A stretch of DNA of 59,139 nt from Candidatus Omnitrophota bacterium (GTDB lineage Bacteria; Omnitrophota; Gorgyraeia; Aquiviventales; Aquiviventaceae): positions 1-59,139 of the forward strand of contig JACQWM010000043.1 in assembly GCA_016209275.1 (NCBI GenBank), in the 5' to 3' direction. Below are positions 23,886 to 33,162 of this stretch, piece by piece; within the stretch, counting starts at the first letter, position 1; each line of letters opens with the position of its first letter. Below the pieces are notes generated by a model. That model made no database searches. It was not told the DNA's origin and saw only the letters and a program-made list of their open reading frames with translations. Both the position numbers and the translations under genes were made by a program.

Positions 23886-25742
23886 CTACACGATGCCCTC
23901 TTCAAGCCACAGAAAGCGGCCGTTGAGGACGTCCTGAGCCAGGCGATAGGATTGTCGATCGTCATTCTGGCGCAGGCTGCGGAAGTTCTGCCGGATCCGC
24001 CTCGTAGCGAGGCGGCAGAACAGCTCCGCCAGCTCCACTGGGCTTTGCTCGGAAGGCTGCAGGCGCGTGAGGGATTGGGCGCGGGAGCACGCGGCCGCCA
24101 TGGCGAAGAGATCGCTGCCCACATCGACCAGCCGACCAAGCAATTGTTGGCGAACCGCGAGCCGGGTTTGGTGCCGCATGGCTCCGTGGAACAGCGCTCG
24201 CGCCAACCGGTGGCTAGCGCGTTCGACAAACCGCATGTGGACGGCAAGACGCGGCGGCAGCTCATGATACCGGGGCCACCATCCCCAGGAGAGCCATTGT
24301 CGAGGATACCAGATGGCGTACCAACTCACCGCCTTCGCCAACGAGGATAATTTTTTCATCGGCGGCTGATGCGGATCGAGCAGGTCGCTGACCCTGCGCA
24401 TGTGCGCATCAAGCGCTTCGCGGGCGATGAAGAGCCGCATGATTTGGCTCGTCCCTTCAATGATCAAGTTGATGCGGAGGTCCCGCATCATGCGCTCGAC
24501 GGGGATGGGCGCTTCGCCGCGGGCCTTCAATGATCCGGCGGTTTCATAGCCGCGGCCCCCACGGATCTGCACCGTATCGTCCACAATCCGCCACGCGGCT
24601 TCCGCTCCGAAGAGCTTTGATATCGCGGCTTCCAATCGGATATCGACGGTTTTCCGGTCGGCGAGCGCCGAGGCAAGGTCCACCATAGCCTTGATCGCAA
24701 ATGTCGTGGCGGCCATTTCGCCGATTTTGGCCGCAATCGCCTCATGTTTTCCAATCGGCCCGCCCCATTGCTTGCGTTCCTTGGCCCACTGGCGCGTAAT
24801 CTGCACGCACCGCTTCGCTAATCCCGCGCAGGAGGCTGGGACGGCGATGCGCCCGGCATTTAAGGTGACCAGGGCGAGCTTCAAGCCTTGCCCCAGCCCC
24901 CAGACGATATTCTCTTTGGGGACGCGGACGTTGGTCAATCGCAGCACCCCGTTCTGAATGCCCCGCAATCCCATAAACTCGCAGCGGTGGACCACCTGAA
25001 AACCCGGCATGGATCGTTCGACGATAAACGCGGTAATTTGCTTGCGCTCTTTGCCATGCGTGATGATGGACGGGGTTTGCGCCATCACGACGACGATCTC
25101 CGCGACCGGGCCATTGGTGCACCACAGTTTCTCTCCGTTGAGCAGGTAGGCATTGCCATCCTCAATTGGGACGGCTGTCGTCTGCATATTGGCTGGATCG
25201 GAGCCGACGTTCTGCTCCGTCAGGGCAAATCCGGAAATAGTTCCGGTGGCCAATCGTGGAAGGTACTTGCGCTTCTGCTCCTCGGTGCCGAAGAGCACGA
25301 GCGGTTGGGGAGCGCCGATGCTTTGATGCGCGCTGACCCACACGGCGGTGGAGCCGCAATAACTGCCGATCAGCTCCATGGCCCGGTTATAATTCGTCTG
25401 TGAAAACCCCAATCCCCCGTACGGCTGTGGGATTTTCAGGCCGAAGCATCCCAGCCGTGCCAGGCCTTCGATCGCCGACGCTGGGATCTCCCCGGTGCGG
25501 TCGATTTCATCAGGGTCGATGTGCTGCTTGAGAAACGCTTTCAGTTGCTCCAGATACGCGTCGCCAATCCGACGGTCCTCCTCCGGCTGTTCGGGGAACG
25601 GGAAACATAAATCGGCGCGCACGCGGCCCATGAACAGATCGGCCACCATGCTGGGGTACCGCCATTCGGTTTGCCGTGCGGCTTCCGTGACTTCGAGGGC
25701 TTCTGGAGCGTTGCTCCCAAGCAGGGTGTGAGGATCGGCCAT
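23886..25742 (-). CDS. Acyl-CoA dehydrogenase, long form (VLCAD/ACAD9-like)
   Basis: A 618-residue FAD enzyme that oxidises acyl-CoA to trans-2-enoyl-CoA. The N-terminal segment of about 70 residues precedes a classical ACAD core: GLKIPQPYGGLGFSQTNY, FALTEQNVGSDPANM, and ITAFIVERSMPGF. The catalytic glutamate is in LIIEGTSQIMRLFI. About 170 residues follow the core, longer than SCAD/MCAD (about 385 in total). This is the layout of very-long-chain dehydrogenases, whose C-terminal part helps membrane binding. The tail is rich in Arg, Trp and His. It starts one base after the enoyl-CoA hydratase stop. Confidence 0.92.
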   Translation of the reverse strand: MADPHTLLGSNAPEALEVTEAARQTEWRYPSMVADLFMGRVRADLCFPFPEQPEEDRRIGDAYLEQLKAFLKQHIDPDEIDRTGEIPASAIEGLARLGCFGLKIPQPYGGLGFSQTNYNRAMELIGSYCGSTAVWVSAHQSIGAPQPLVLFGTEEQKRKYLPRLATGTISGFALTEQNVGSDPANMQTTAVPIEDGNAYLLNGEKLWCTNGPVAEIVVVMAQTPSIITHGKERKQITAFIVERSMPGFQVVHRCEFMGLRGIQNGVLRLTNVRVPKENIVWGLGQGLKLALVTLNAGRIAVPASCAGLAKRCVQITRQWAKERKQWGGPIGKHEAIAAKIGEMAATTFAIKAMVDLASALADRKTVDIRLEAAISKLFGAEAAWRIVDDTVQIRGGRGYETAGSLKARGEAPIPVERMMRDLRINLIIEGTSQIMRLFIAREALDAHMRRVSDLLDPHQPPMKKLSSLAKAVSWYAIWYPRQWLSWGWWPRYHELPPRLAVHMRFVERASHRLARALFHGAMRHQTRLAVRQQLLGRLVDVGSDLFAMAAACSRAQSLTRLQPSEQSPVELAELFCRLATRRIRQNFRSLRQNDDRQSYRLAQDVLNGRFLWLEEGIV

Positions 25743-25743
25743 G

Positions 25744-26535
25744 CTACCGGTCCTGAAAACGCGGCTGGCGTTTTTCCAAAAACGCCTTGATACCTTCCTG
25801 GCTATCTTCGCTGATGGCCACCTGGCCGAAGGCGGCGGCTTCCACGGCTAACCCCTCATCCAGCGGATGGTCCAGGCCCGCTTCAATGGCGGTCAGCGCT
25901 TGGGTGATCGCCACCCCGCCTTTGGCGGCGAGTTTCCGCGCAAGATCTTTCGCGGTTTTCAGGACCTGGTCCTGAGGCACGAGAAGGTTGACGAGCCCAA
26001 GCCGGGCGGTTTCTTGAGCCGTGTACATGTCGCCGGTCAAAATCCATTCCGTGGCTTTGGCTTTGCCGATCAACCGCGGCAGCCGCTGCGTGCCGCCCCA
26101 CCCCGGGATGATGCCCAGATTGACCTCGGGTTGACCGAAGCGGGCGCGATCCCCGGCGATGCGGAGGTGGCACGCCATGGCCAATTCCAGGCCGCCGCCA
26201 AGGCACACGCCGTTGATGGCGGCGATCACCGGTTTTCCGAGCCGCTGCAGTTTCAAGAACACGGTTTGGCCGAGTGAAGCCATCTCTTGCGCTTGCTGCG
26301 TCGAGGTGAGTTGGCTCACGTCTTTAATGTCAGCGCCAGCCACGAAGGCGAGTGACCCGGCACCCGTCAGAATCACGACCTTGACGGTGGGGTCGGCGTT
26401 GAGCGCGTCAGTCACCTGGCCCAATTCTTGCAGTGTTTGCCGATTGAGCGCGTTGACGGGGCGATGATCAATCGTCACCACGGCCACGCGTTCCTCCATC
26501 ACGACCTTGACGTGTTCACCTTGCGGGAGGGCCAT
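25744..26535 (-). CDS. Enoyl-CoA hydratase (crotonase family)
   Basis: A 263-residue crotonase that hydrates enoyl-CoA to 3-hydroxyacyl-CoA. The oxyanion-hole segment AFVAGADIKDV is present. Both catalytic glutamates of the ECH-1 type are kept, one in CLGGGLELAMACHLRIAG and one in FGQPEVNLGIIPGWGGTQRL. AGGAG precedes ATG 26535. It is encoded between the 3-hydroxyacyl-CoA dehydrogenase and acyl-CoA dehydrogenase genes, which fixes its role in beta-oxidation rather than another crotonase reaction. Confidence 0.94.
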   Translation of the reverse strand: MALPQGEHVKVVMEERVAVVTIDHRPVNALNRQTLQELGQVTDALNADPTVKVVILTGAGSLAFVAGADIKDVSQLTSTQQAQEMASLGQTVFLKLQRLGKPVIAAINGVCLGGGLELAMACHLRIAGDRARFGQPEVNLGIIPGWGGTQRLPRLIGKAKATEWILTGDMYTAQETARLGLVNLLVPQDQVLKTAKDLARKLAAKGGVAITQALTAIEAGLDHPLDEGLAVEAAAFGQVAISEDSQEGIKAFLEKRQPRFQDR

Positions 26536-26550
26536 TGAGACTCCTGAGAG

Positions 26551-27771
26551 TTAAGGGTAGTCGAAAAATCCCTTCTTCGTTTTCTTGCCCAGGTGGCCGG
26601 CAGCGATATGGCGCTTCAGCAAGGGGCAGGGCCAGAACCGCTCGCCGTACTGTGTTACGAATCCCTCGAGCTCGGCCAGGATCGTGTCAAGGCCCACCGC
26701 ATCGGCGTAATGCAAGATGCCCCCCTTGTCTTGCGGAAATCCCAAGCCGGCGATGACGGACAAGTCCACATCGGCGGCGGTGCAGACGTGCTCTTCAAGG
26801 CAGCGGATCGCTTCGTTGATCATGGGCAGGACGAGGCGATGATCGCTGTACGATGCCGGCGCTTTCTGCCGGCTGCGCAGCGGTTGGATCGCAGCCTCAA
26901 GGGCCTGGTCAGGCTGGCCGGCGTTGTCGCCATACAGGTAGAAGCCGGCACCCGATTTCACGCCATAGCGTTTCAGTTGATACAACGCATCCCAGATCTC
27001 GGCTGGGCGCATTCGAGAGCCGTAGGCATCCACCAAAACATGGACGACTTCCCGGCACACATCGAACCCCAAATTATCGACGAGGGTAAACGGCCCCATC
27101 GGAAAGCCGAACGCTACCATCGCCTCATCGATCTGCCGGGGAGTGGCGGCGCCTTCCTGGACGCAGAACGCGGCTTCGTTCAGGTAGGGCATCAGGATGC
27201 GATTGACCAGAAACCCGGCGCACTCATTGACGCGCACCGGCAGCTTTCGCAGGCTTTCCGCAAACCCCATAATGTCGCCCGTGGTTTCTTCGGAGGTGGC
27301 TAACCCGGGGATCACTTCGACCAGCTTCATGATGTGGGCCGGATAGAAGAAATGCATGCCGATGACGTGATGCGGCCGCGTGGTGACTCCGCCCAAGGCT
27401 GAGATGGACAACGACGAGGTGTTCGAAGCGAGGATAGCGGTGGCCGGGACGACCCGATCAAGGTCCTGAAAGATCTGCTGCTTGAGCGCCATCTTTTCCG
27501 GCACCGCCTCAATGACGAGGTCAACGTCCTTGAAGCTCTCATAGGTGGTGACCCCGGTCACCAACGTCATTTTCTTCTCCAGCTCATCCTGCGTCATTTT
27601 GCCGCGGTCGACCCGGCGCTGATAAATCTTGCGGATGGTCGCAAGCCCCTTGTCGACCTGGGGTTGGTCCACGTCCTTCACCAGGACTGGCACGCCGCTG
27701 AAACTGATGACCTGGGCGATTTCCGCGCCCATCGCTCCTGCCCCGACCACCGCCGTCTTATAAATGTACAT
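26551..27771 (-). CDS. 3-Hydroxyacyl-CoA dehydrogenase
   Basis: A 406-residue NAD-dependent dehydrogenase for the third step of beta-oxidation. The Rossmann motif VVGAGAMGAEIAQV lies at residues 8-21. The active-site region reads NTSSLSISALGG and GMHFFYPAHIMKLVEVI (catalytic His). The C-terminal half holds two 3HCDH helical domains: FLVNRILMPYLNEA with FPMGPFTLVDNLGFDV, then INEAIRCLEEHV with GFPQDKGGILHYAD. This is the stand-alone form, not fused to a hydratase as in FadB. The gap to the downstream hydratase is 15 bases. Confidence 0.94.
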   Translation of the reverse strand: MYIYKTAVVGAGAMGAEIAQVISFSGVPVLVKDVDQPQVDKGLATIRKIYQRRVDRGKMTQDELEKKMTLVTGVTTYESFKDVDLVIEAVPEKMALKQQIFQDLDRVVPATAILASNTSSLSISALGGVTTRPHHVIGMHFFYPAHIMKLVEVIPGLATSEETTGDIMGFAESLRKLPVRVNECAGFLVNRILMPYLNEAAFCVQEGAATPRQIDEAMVAFGFPMGPFTLVDNLGFDVCREVVHVLVDAYGSRMRPAEIWDALYQLKRYGVKSGAGFYLYGDNAGQPDQALEAAIQPLRSRQKAPASYSDHRLVLPMINEAIRCLEEHVCTAADVDLSVIAGLGFPQDKGGILHYADAVGLDTILAELEGFVTQYGERFWPCPLLKRHIAAGHLGKKTKKGFFDYP

Positions 27772-27782
27772 GGTGTCAGATG

Positions 27783-28982
27783 TTATGTTCGCTCGAAAAT
27801 GATGGTTACGCCCTGGCCGCCGCCGACGCAGGCCGTCGCGAGCCCCAGCGAAAGGTTCCGCCGTTTCATCTCATGAAGCAGCGTGACGACCAAGCGAGTG
27901 CCGGTCGCCCCCACCGGATGGCCCAACGCAATGGCCCCGCCATTCACATTGCAGATATCCCGGCTGTAGCCCAGGACTTTTTCACAGGCCAGATACGTGG
28001 CGGCGAAGGCCTCATTAAGCTCAATGAGTTGGATGTCCTTGAGCGTGAGATTCGCTTTCTGCAAGGCGAGGGGCACTGACAGCGTTGGGCCAAGCCCCAT
28101 GCGCTGCGGCTCAAGACCGGCGACGGCATAGGCGCGAATTTTGGCCAGCGGCTGATAGCCTAAGGCTTTGGCCTTTTCCGCCGGCATGACCAGGGTCATG
28201 GCGGCGCCATCGGCGTTGAAGCAGGCATTGCCGGGTGTGACGGTGCCGCCGTCCTGGAACACCGCCGGGTATTGGCTGAGCACTTGCTCCGTGAGCCCGG
28301 GATTGATGCCTTCATCCTGGGTGAACGGTTCAGGCGGCAGGTCCCGTCCCATCGCCCGTTTCGGCACCATGACGGGAACCAGCTCATCTTTGAATCGGTT
28401 CTCGCGGGTGGCTCGAAAGGCGCGCTGATGCGAGAGGAGCGCGAAGCGATCTTGATCCGCGCGGCTGATCGAGAATTCCTTCACCAAATTTTCCGCGGTT
28501 TGCCCCATGATCTGGCCGCAGACAGGGTCGGTGAGCCCTTCCCAGATCGAATCGATCATCTCGGCATGGCGCAGGCGCTTGCCCCAGCGCAGATCACGGC
28601 TCACGTACGGGGACGCGCTCATGCATTCCGCGCCGCCGGCGATGTGGATGTCTCGGTCGCCGCAGAGGATATTTTGGGCCGCACCCATGATCGCTTGCAG
28701 GCCGGAGGCGCAGTTGCGCTGCACGGTGTAGCCGGGGGTCTGGATGGGCACGCCGGAGCGCAAGGCGATCACGCGCGCGATATTCGGGGCGTCCGAACCC
28801 TGCCCGACGCATCCCACGATGACTTCTTCGACATCGGCGGGCTTCAGATTGGTCCGCTTCAGCAGCTCGCGCATGGCGACTTCCCCGAGGGCTTGCGCGG
28901 TCAGCTGCTTCAGCGCGCCGCCGAAGACGCCCTGCGGGGTCCGAACGCCATCCACGATAACGACGTCGCGCATCATCGTCAC
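27783..28982 (-). CDS. Acetyl-CoA C-acyltransferase (thiolase)
   Basis: A 399-residue degradative-type thiolase that cleaves 3-ketoacyl-CoA with CoA. The nucleophilic cysteine is C91 in QRNCASGLQAI. The second half carries NVNGGAIALGHPVGATG with the catalytic His, and ATACVGGGQG with the second Cys. The start could be ATG 28982 or one of two close downstream ATGs. It is the first of five clustered beta-oxidation genes and begins three bases after the patatin fusion gene. The residues do not tell whether it prefers short- or long-chain ketoacyl-CoA. Confidence 0.93.
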   Translation of the reverse strand: MTMMRDVVIVDGVRTPQGVFGGALKQLTAQALGEVAMRELLKRTNLKPADVEEVIVGCVGQGSDAPNIARVIALRSGVPIQTPGYTVQRNCASGLQAIMGAAQNILCGDRDIHIAGGAECMSASPYVSRDLRWGKRLRHAEMIDSIWEGLTDPVCGQIMGQTAENLVKEFSISRADQDRFALLSHQRAFRATRENRFKDELVPVMVPKRAMGRDLPPEPFTQDEGINPGLTEQVLSQYPAVFQDGGTVTPGNACFNADGAAMTLVMPAEKAKALGYQPLAKIRAYAVAGLEPQRMGLGPTLSVPLALQKANLTLKDIQLIELNEAFAATYLACEKVLGYSRDICNVNGGAIALGHPVGATGTRLVVTLLHEMKRRNLSLGLATACVGGGQGVTIIFERT

Positions 28983-28985
28983 ATC

Positions 28986-31205
28986 CTACTGAGGTTGGTA
29001 GTTATTGTCAACGCTGCGCATTCTCGTGATGCGTTTCAGCTCCGGAAGATATTGCAACGCCACTTCTTCGCCGCGGTTGATGAATTTCTCCGGGTTATAG
29101 AACTCCAGCCAATGGGAGCCTGGCAGGGTTGGGCGAAGCGTGATGTCGGCGTCCCGGCAGCAGATCTCCGCGATTTGATGCTCCATGAACTGCATCGAGC
29201 GCATGATCACATCGAAGATCAGGGGGGACACCGACCGCACCAATTCCTGCCGCAGCCGGACCAGCAGGCGGATCGGCAGGCTCCGGGAGGCGAGCGCGGC
29301 ATCGCGGTCCGCTTTTCGGCGCTGCATGTCGTGCTGGCTGGCGATGAGCTCCGGTGTGGTGGGAAACACGTTGACGGCGATCACGCGGTGCGCGCCGGCC
29401 CGCTTCAAGACGCTGACCGGCACCGGATTCACCACCCCGCCATCCAAGCAGATCTTGCCCCTGCGCACCACCGGCTTAAAGATGCCGGGAATCGAGACCG
29501 AGGCGCGGACCGCATCCGCCAGCGGGCCGGAGTCGAACACCACCTCTTCGCGGGCCATCGGGTTCGCCGCAATCACCTTCAACGGCAGCCACGTATCCGC
29601 AAAGGACTTTCCTTCGAAATCGTCTTGGAACTTTTTCATCAACCGGGCCCCTTGGATTGGTCCTCCCACCAGCGGCCCAAAGGTCACGCCGATGCCGAGG
29701 CAGAGGACAAAGCCGAACATGATGCCGGTCCAGATCGAGTGCGCCAGCCATCCCACGAGCGCGCCGGCCGCGCATCCGATGATGAAGCTGAAGACCGGAA
29801 TGCCAAGATCCAAGATAAAAATCTGCCGAATGTCCCACAGATTCTTAAATTTTAGCGCTAGCTGCTCCATGTCCGTGGCCGATTTTCCTGAGGCCCAGAG
29901 GGCGGCCGCCAAGGCGCCGATGCTCGAGCCGGCGATGATATCAATGGGAATTTTTTCCCGCTCGATCACCTTCAGCACCCCGATATGGGCCAGACCGAGC
30001 GCTGCGCCGGAACCCAGGGCCAAGCCAATCAGCAGGCCGCCGAGCTCTCGGGCGACATAGCGGATGGCGCTGGAATACCCCCCCGTTCGTTCATTGAGCA
30101 GGCGGGAGAGCGTTTCGGTCGTCAGCGGATGGGGCATGGCGGGCAGGGCTGGCAGCAGGACATCGATCGGATGCTCCAGCTGCTGCGTGACGTCGGCCAG
30201 CGTCATGGCCTCGGTCGCGGCCTCCTTCATGTTCACGACGACCTTCAGGCGGTGCTCCAGCGTGCCCAGCGCCGTTTGCAGTTGGTGGATGAGCGCCTTG
30301 GTGCGGATCACATGTTCGCGGGCCGGGTTGAGCATCATGTAGACCACATCCGATTGCACCAGCGCCTTCAAGACCCATGGGTGGACGTCTGCCGGCAGAT
30401 CGATCAGGACGTAATGATACCGGCTGCTGAGAAAGCTGAGGAGCGGTGCAATGATCTGCTCGGCGCTCGAGGCGTCAAGCAACGCCTTCGCGAAGACGAC
30501 ACTGAATCCCAGCGGATGCTCCCAGACGGCGGAGTGGAAGGCGGCCTCAGCGCTTGTTTCCTCGATGGCGCGCTCAGTGGCCGCGGGGGGGATCGCTGAG
30601 GCGTACAGCAATTGGTGAGCGCCGTCGCCGCCCCCGAAGTCAATGATGGCCACGGTGTTGCCTGTCTCGCGCAGCAGATGCGTCGCCAGCCCCGCGGCAA
30701 AGCAGGTTTTGCCCACCCCGGTGACGGCGCTATGCAAGGCGACGATGGTGGCCTCCGAGAATTCGCCGCCGCGTTCGCGCGCTCGCAATCGCTTCGACAG
30801 CAGGCGCGACAGATGCAGTGTGAGGGAGGGAATGCGGCTGATCACGTCGTCGAAGTCTTGCTTTTGCAGCTGCAAGACCAGCGTATCATTCATCGCCTGG
30901 ACGGTCGCCGAATGGGTCTCGCCCGTCAAGAGCGAAATCTCGCCGAAGGAATCCCCGTTGTGCAGAAAGGTCAGCGTGCGCTCCTGCTCCCCCTCAAGAC
31001 CAAAGACGCGCATCCGTCCGGAGCCGATGATGTAAAAGGCGTCGGCTGGATCCCCTTCCCGATACACGTATTCGCCCTTTTTATATTCGACGAGCCGCGT
31101 CCGATCCGCAATCAGGTGGATCTGCTCCTCCGTGCAGGAGGAGAAAATCGGCACGCGCTTCAAGATGATGACCTTATCCTGCGGTCGGGACGCTTCCTGC
31201 GCCAT
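28986..31205 (-). CDS. cNMP-binding / P-loop ATPase / patatin phospholipase fusion protein
   Basis: A 739-residue three-part protein. Residues 15-140 are a cyclic-nucleotide-binding beta roll (GEYVYREGDPADAFYII, NGDSFGEISLLTGETHSA). Residues 150-370 are a MinD/ParA-like P-loop domain with VTGVGKT (161-167), IDFGGGDG and VLIDLPAD; it lacks the signature lysine of the deviant Walker A. Residues 385-700 are a patatin hydrolase with glycine-rich oxyanion loop LALGSGAALGLAHIGV, nucleophile S428 in GSSIG and catalytic D588 in DGG. Two hydrophobic segments (about 465-487 and 491-515) interrupt the patatin domain, so it probably sits in the inner membrane. A ligand-controlled phospholipase or lysophospholipase is the likely role. 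TAATG couples it to the glycerophosphodiesterase gene. Confidence 0.88.
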   Translation of the reverse strand: MAQEASRPQDKVIILKRVPIFSSCTEEQIHLIADRTRLVEYKKGEYVYREGDPADAFYIIGSGRMRVFGLEGEQERTLTFLHNGDSFGEISLLTGETHSATVQAMNDTLVLQLQKQDFDDVISRIPSLTLHLSRLLSKRLRARERGGEFSEATIVALHSAVTGVGKTCFAAGLATHLLRETGNTVAIIDFGGGDGAHQLLYASAIPPAATERAIEETSAEAAFHSAVWEHPLGFSVVFAKALLDASSAEQIIAPLLSFLSSRYHYVLIDLPADVHPWVLKALVQSDVVYMMLNPAREHVIRTKALIHQLQTALGTLEHRLKVVVNMKEAATEAMTLADVTQQLEHPIDVLLPALPAMPHPLTTETLSRLLNERTGGYSSAIRYVARELGGLLIGLALGSGAALGLAHIGVLKVIEREKIPIDIIAGSSIGALAAALWASGKSATDMEQLALKFKNLWDIRQIFILDLGIPVFSFIIGCAAGALVGWLAHSIWTGIMFGFVLCLGIGVTFGPLVGGPIQGARLMKKFQDDFEGKSFADTWLPLKVIAANPMAREEVVFDSGPLADAVRASVSIPGIFKPVVRRGKICLDGGVVNPVPVSVLKRAGAHRVIAVNVFPTTPELIASQHDMQRRKADRDAALASRSLPIRLLVRLRQELVRSVSPLIFDVIMRSMQFMEHQIAEICCRDADITLRPTLPGSHWLEFYNPEKFINRGEEVALQYLPELKRITRMRSVDNNYQPQ

Positions 31206-31942
31206 TAGGAGATAGCCTTTCGGAGTCGGGCGGGGTCATTGGTGAAGATGCCATCCACGCCCCACCGGCGAAGCCGCCTGGCCTCCGCGGGCTGGTCGAC
31301 GGTCCAGACATGGACGCGCACTCCCGCCGCGTGGGCGTTCGCGATGCGTCGAGGGGTGACCAGCGACACCTGCGGGTGCCAGGCCGCGCAGCCGAGGCGG
31401 ATCGCCTCGCGCAGGGCGCGGTCAGCGCGCGTCGCACAGATCAGCGCCGAGGGAAGCGCCACGGCCCGCAGCTGCTGCAGCACGCCGCGGTCAAACGAGG
31501 AGACCAGCAGGCGTTGGCGGATCGGCCGAGTCAGCGGCAGGAGCTGTTTCACCACCCGGCGAGGCTGCGCGGTGGCTTTGACTTCGAGATTCAGCTGCCG
31601 GGATCGTGGAATCAATCGCATGGCCTGGGAGACCAGCAGAATGCGTTGCCCGGCAAAGCGCGGATGAAACCAGGATCCGGCGTCAAGACGTGCGAGCGTA
31701 CGGTAGGATGTCTTCGCGAGCCGTCCGCGGCCGTTCGTCGTGCGGGACAGGTGCGCATCATGAAACACGACCAGCCGCCCGTCGAGGGTCATCTGCACAT
31801 CCAGCTCGACCATCGTGGCACCCGCAGCCCACGCCGCGGCGATGGCGGCTTTCGTGCTCTCGGGTGCCACAGCGGATGCTCCTCGATGCGCGATGATGAT
31901 CGGAACCCCCTTCATGCCCCGAGATGATGATACCACGCTCAT
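31205..31942 (-). CDS. Glycerophosphodiester phosphodiesterase
   Basis: A 245-residue GDPD-family enzyme that splits glycerophosphodiesters into glycerol 3-phosphate and an alcohol. It shows IIAHRGASAVAPEST near the N-terminus (catalytic His, metal Glu), MVELDVQMTLDGRLVVFHDAHLSRTTNG with the second His, and the C-terminal WTVDQPAEARRLRRWGVDGIFTNDP. There is no signal peptide, so it is probably cytoplasmic (UgpQ-like). The start at ATG 31942 overlaps the upstream hydrolase gene by ATGA; ATG 31915 is an alternative. Downstream of it is the patatin fusion. A phospholipase that deacylates lipids would produce the substrates of this enzyme, which supports a phospholipid-recycling set. Confidence 0.92.
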   Translation of the reverse strand: MSVVSSSRGMKGVPIIIAHRGASAVAPESTKAAIAAAWAAGATMVELDVQMTLDGRLVVFHDAHLSRTTNGRGRLAKTSYRTLARLDAGSWFHPRFAGQRILLVSQAMRLIPRSRQLNLEVKATAQPRRVVKQLLPLTRPIRQRLLVSSFDRGVLQQLRAVALPSALICATRADRALREAIRLGCAAWHPQVSLVTPRRIANAHAAGVRVHVWTVDQPAEARRLRRWGVDGIFTNDPARLRKAIS

Positions 31943-32802
31943 GCCGGCAGCGCTTGGGACAAAAACGCCGTCACGCGCCTCACGTATTCCTCAGGATGAT
32001 GATGGAACATCTGGACGTGCGCTGTCTCGGGCTCAACCCATTGCTGCTTTGGCCCGGCCCATCGGTCGAACCACCGCAGCACGGCTTCGCGCGAGATCCA
32101 GCGGTCCTGCCCTCCATGAATAGCCAGCAGCGGCTGCGACATGGAGGACGCGATGGCCACCGGCTCGCGCGCGCCGAGGCGCGTCTGTAAGGCGAGTTGG
32201 AGGCTCCACCACGAGAGCCAGGCGAACGGCCAGCGCGGCACGCCATGATCCTCTCGAAGGCGCTGGGCCAAGAGATCAAAGAACCGAGGAAAGAGCGAGT
32301 CGGCGACCATCGCGTGCACCTGCTGCGGGTACCGCTGCGCGATCTGGCAGGCCACCATCGCGCCGCTGGAGAAGCCGGCGATGGCAACCGGCACGGCGCG
32401 GCCGACCCCGTCGCGCTGCGCGCACCAGCGAAGGATGACGCCGGCTTCCTCGGTTTCCTTCACCCCAAAGGTAAACGGGCCTGGGCGCGCGCCGTGGCCG
32501 CGCAGCTCAGGCAGGAGCACGTCATATCCGCGCTCGCGCAGCGCTGCAGCCAGCGGCAGCACTTGGAACCGATTCGCGAAATAGCCGTGATACAGGAGGA
32601 TGCGGGCGCGCGGCGAAGGGACCTCAAGCGCCCAGATCTCGAAGGTCGCTCCATCAGGGGCCGTGAAGGTCCAAACGAGGTGATCGGGCAGCGGCGAGGG
32701 CGGCGGGATGGCGCGGCGCTCAGGATACAGGAGCCGTCGCGTGGTGTAGACGCTCCACGCGATCATCGCAAGACCCATGCCGCCAGGAACAATCCACCAC
32801 AC
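31939..32802 (-). CDS. Membrane-anchored alpha/beta hydrolase
   Basis: A 287-residue protein. It opens with a hydrophobic helix (residues 1-20, WWIVPGGMGLAMIAWSVY). The hydrolase core shows YHGYFANRFQVLPLAAAL, LPELRGHG, the elbow GFSSGAMV with the Ser nucleophile, an acid in IHGGQDRWIS and a histidine in ETAHVQMF. It is distantly similar to the hydrolase at 16163-17044, which also has an N-terminal anchor. The neighbours (GDPD, patatin) suggest a lipid ester substrate, but the sequence alone does not show this. It follows the PilZ gene by three bases. Confidence 0.84.
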   Translation of the reverse strand: MWWIVPGGMGLAMIAWSVYTTRRLLYPERRAIPPPSPLPDHLVWTFTAPDGATFEIWALEVPSPRARILLYHGYFANRFQVLPLAAALRERGYDVLLPELRGHGARPGPFTFGVKETEEAGVILRWCAQRDGVGRAVPVAIAGFSSGAMVACQIAQRYPQQVHAMVADSLFPRFFDLLAQRLREDHGVPRWPFAWLSWWSLQLALQTRLGAREPVAIASSMSQPLLAIHGGQDRWISREAVLRWFDRWAGPKQQWVEPETAHVQMFHHHPEEYVRRVTAFLSQALPA

Positions 32803-32805
32803 GGG

Positions 32806-33162
32806 TTATGAGGCCGCTTGTGATAGACGCTGTTTGACGTAGTGGGCAATCGCTGAGCGATCCCGGTCTGACAGATCGGAAAAGAAAATGCCGATCGAAT
32901 AGCGCCACCGGTCCAGGCTTGAGAGGATGGGATCCACGCGCACCACAACACCGGTGCAGCGGATGCGCGCCGCAGAGGCGCCGTGCGGCAGCGCAAAGTC
33001 CACCTGCAATTTAGTCATCGGGGGGAGAAATGAGTCTACCATGCAATACACCCCGGAGGCGCTGAGATTCTTGGTTTCCGCCTGCAGCGCTGCGCGGTCA
33101 TGCTGTAAGGACAGCTCGACCTGCTCAGGAATACGAGGATGCCCGCGTCGTTCCTGTTTCAT
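32806..33162 (-). CDS. PilZ-domain protein
   Basis: A 118-residue PilZ protein if started at ATG 33162, which overlaps the HIT gene stop as TGATG; ATG 33177 adds five residues. The c-di-GMP motif is in the expected form: an RxxxR-like RRGHPRI at the N-terminus and a downstream LSASGVYC in place of the D/NxSxxG signature. A strand rich in Val and Ile (RIRCTGVVVRVDPI) follows. It is a single-domain PilZ with no attached output domain, so it probably acts through a protein partner. Because the (D/N)xSxxG motif reads NLSASG, c-di-GMP binding is likely but untested. Confidence 0.85.
   Translation of the reverse strand: MKQERRGHPRIPEQVELSLQHDRAALQAETKNLSASGVYCMVDSFLPPMTKLQVDFALPHGASAARIRCTGVVVRVDPILSSLDRWRYSIGIFFSDLSDRDRSAIAHYVKQRLSQAAS

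Noticed and set aside
23870-24265. N-terminal extension of the acyl-CoA synthetase frame
   Set aside because: It would overlap the acyl-CoA dehydrogenase by almost 400 bases and has no similarity to acyl-CoA ligases; ATG 23869 fits the family.
28272-29855. Long plus-strand open frame (527 codons) opposite the thiolase and patatin genes
   Set aside because: It is antisense to two well-supported genes, its translation is His/Arg/Gln-rich with no domain, and it lacks a ribosome site; a GC-driven shadow frame.
30780-31205. Idea that the patatin fusion is a CRISPR-, CBASS- or Pycsar-type defence effector because it joins a cNMP sensor to a phospholipase
   Set aside because: No nucleotide cyclase or CD-NTase gene is adjacent, and the neighbours are lipid metabolism and housekeeping genes.
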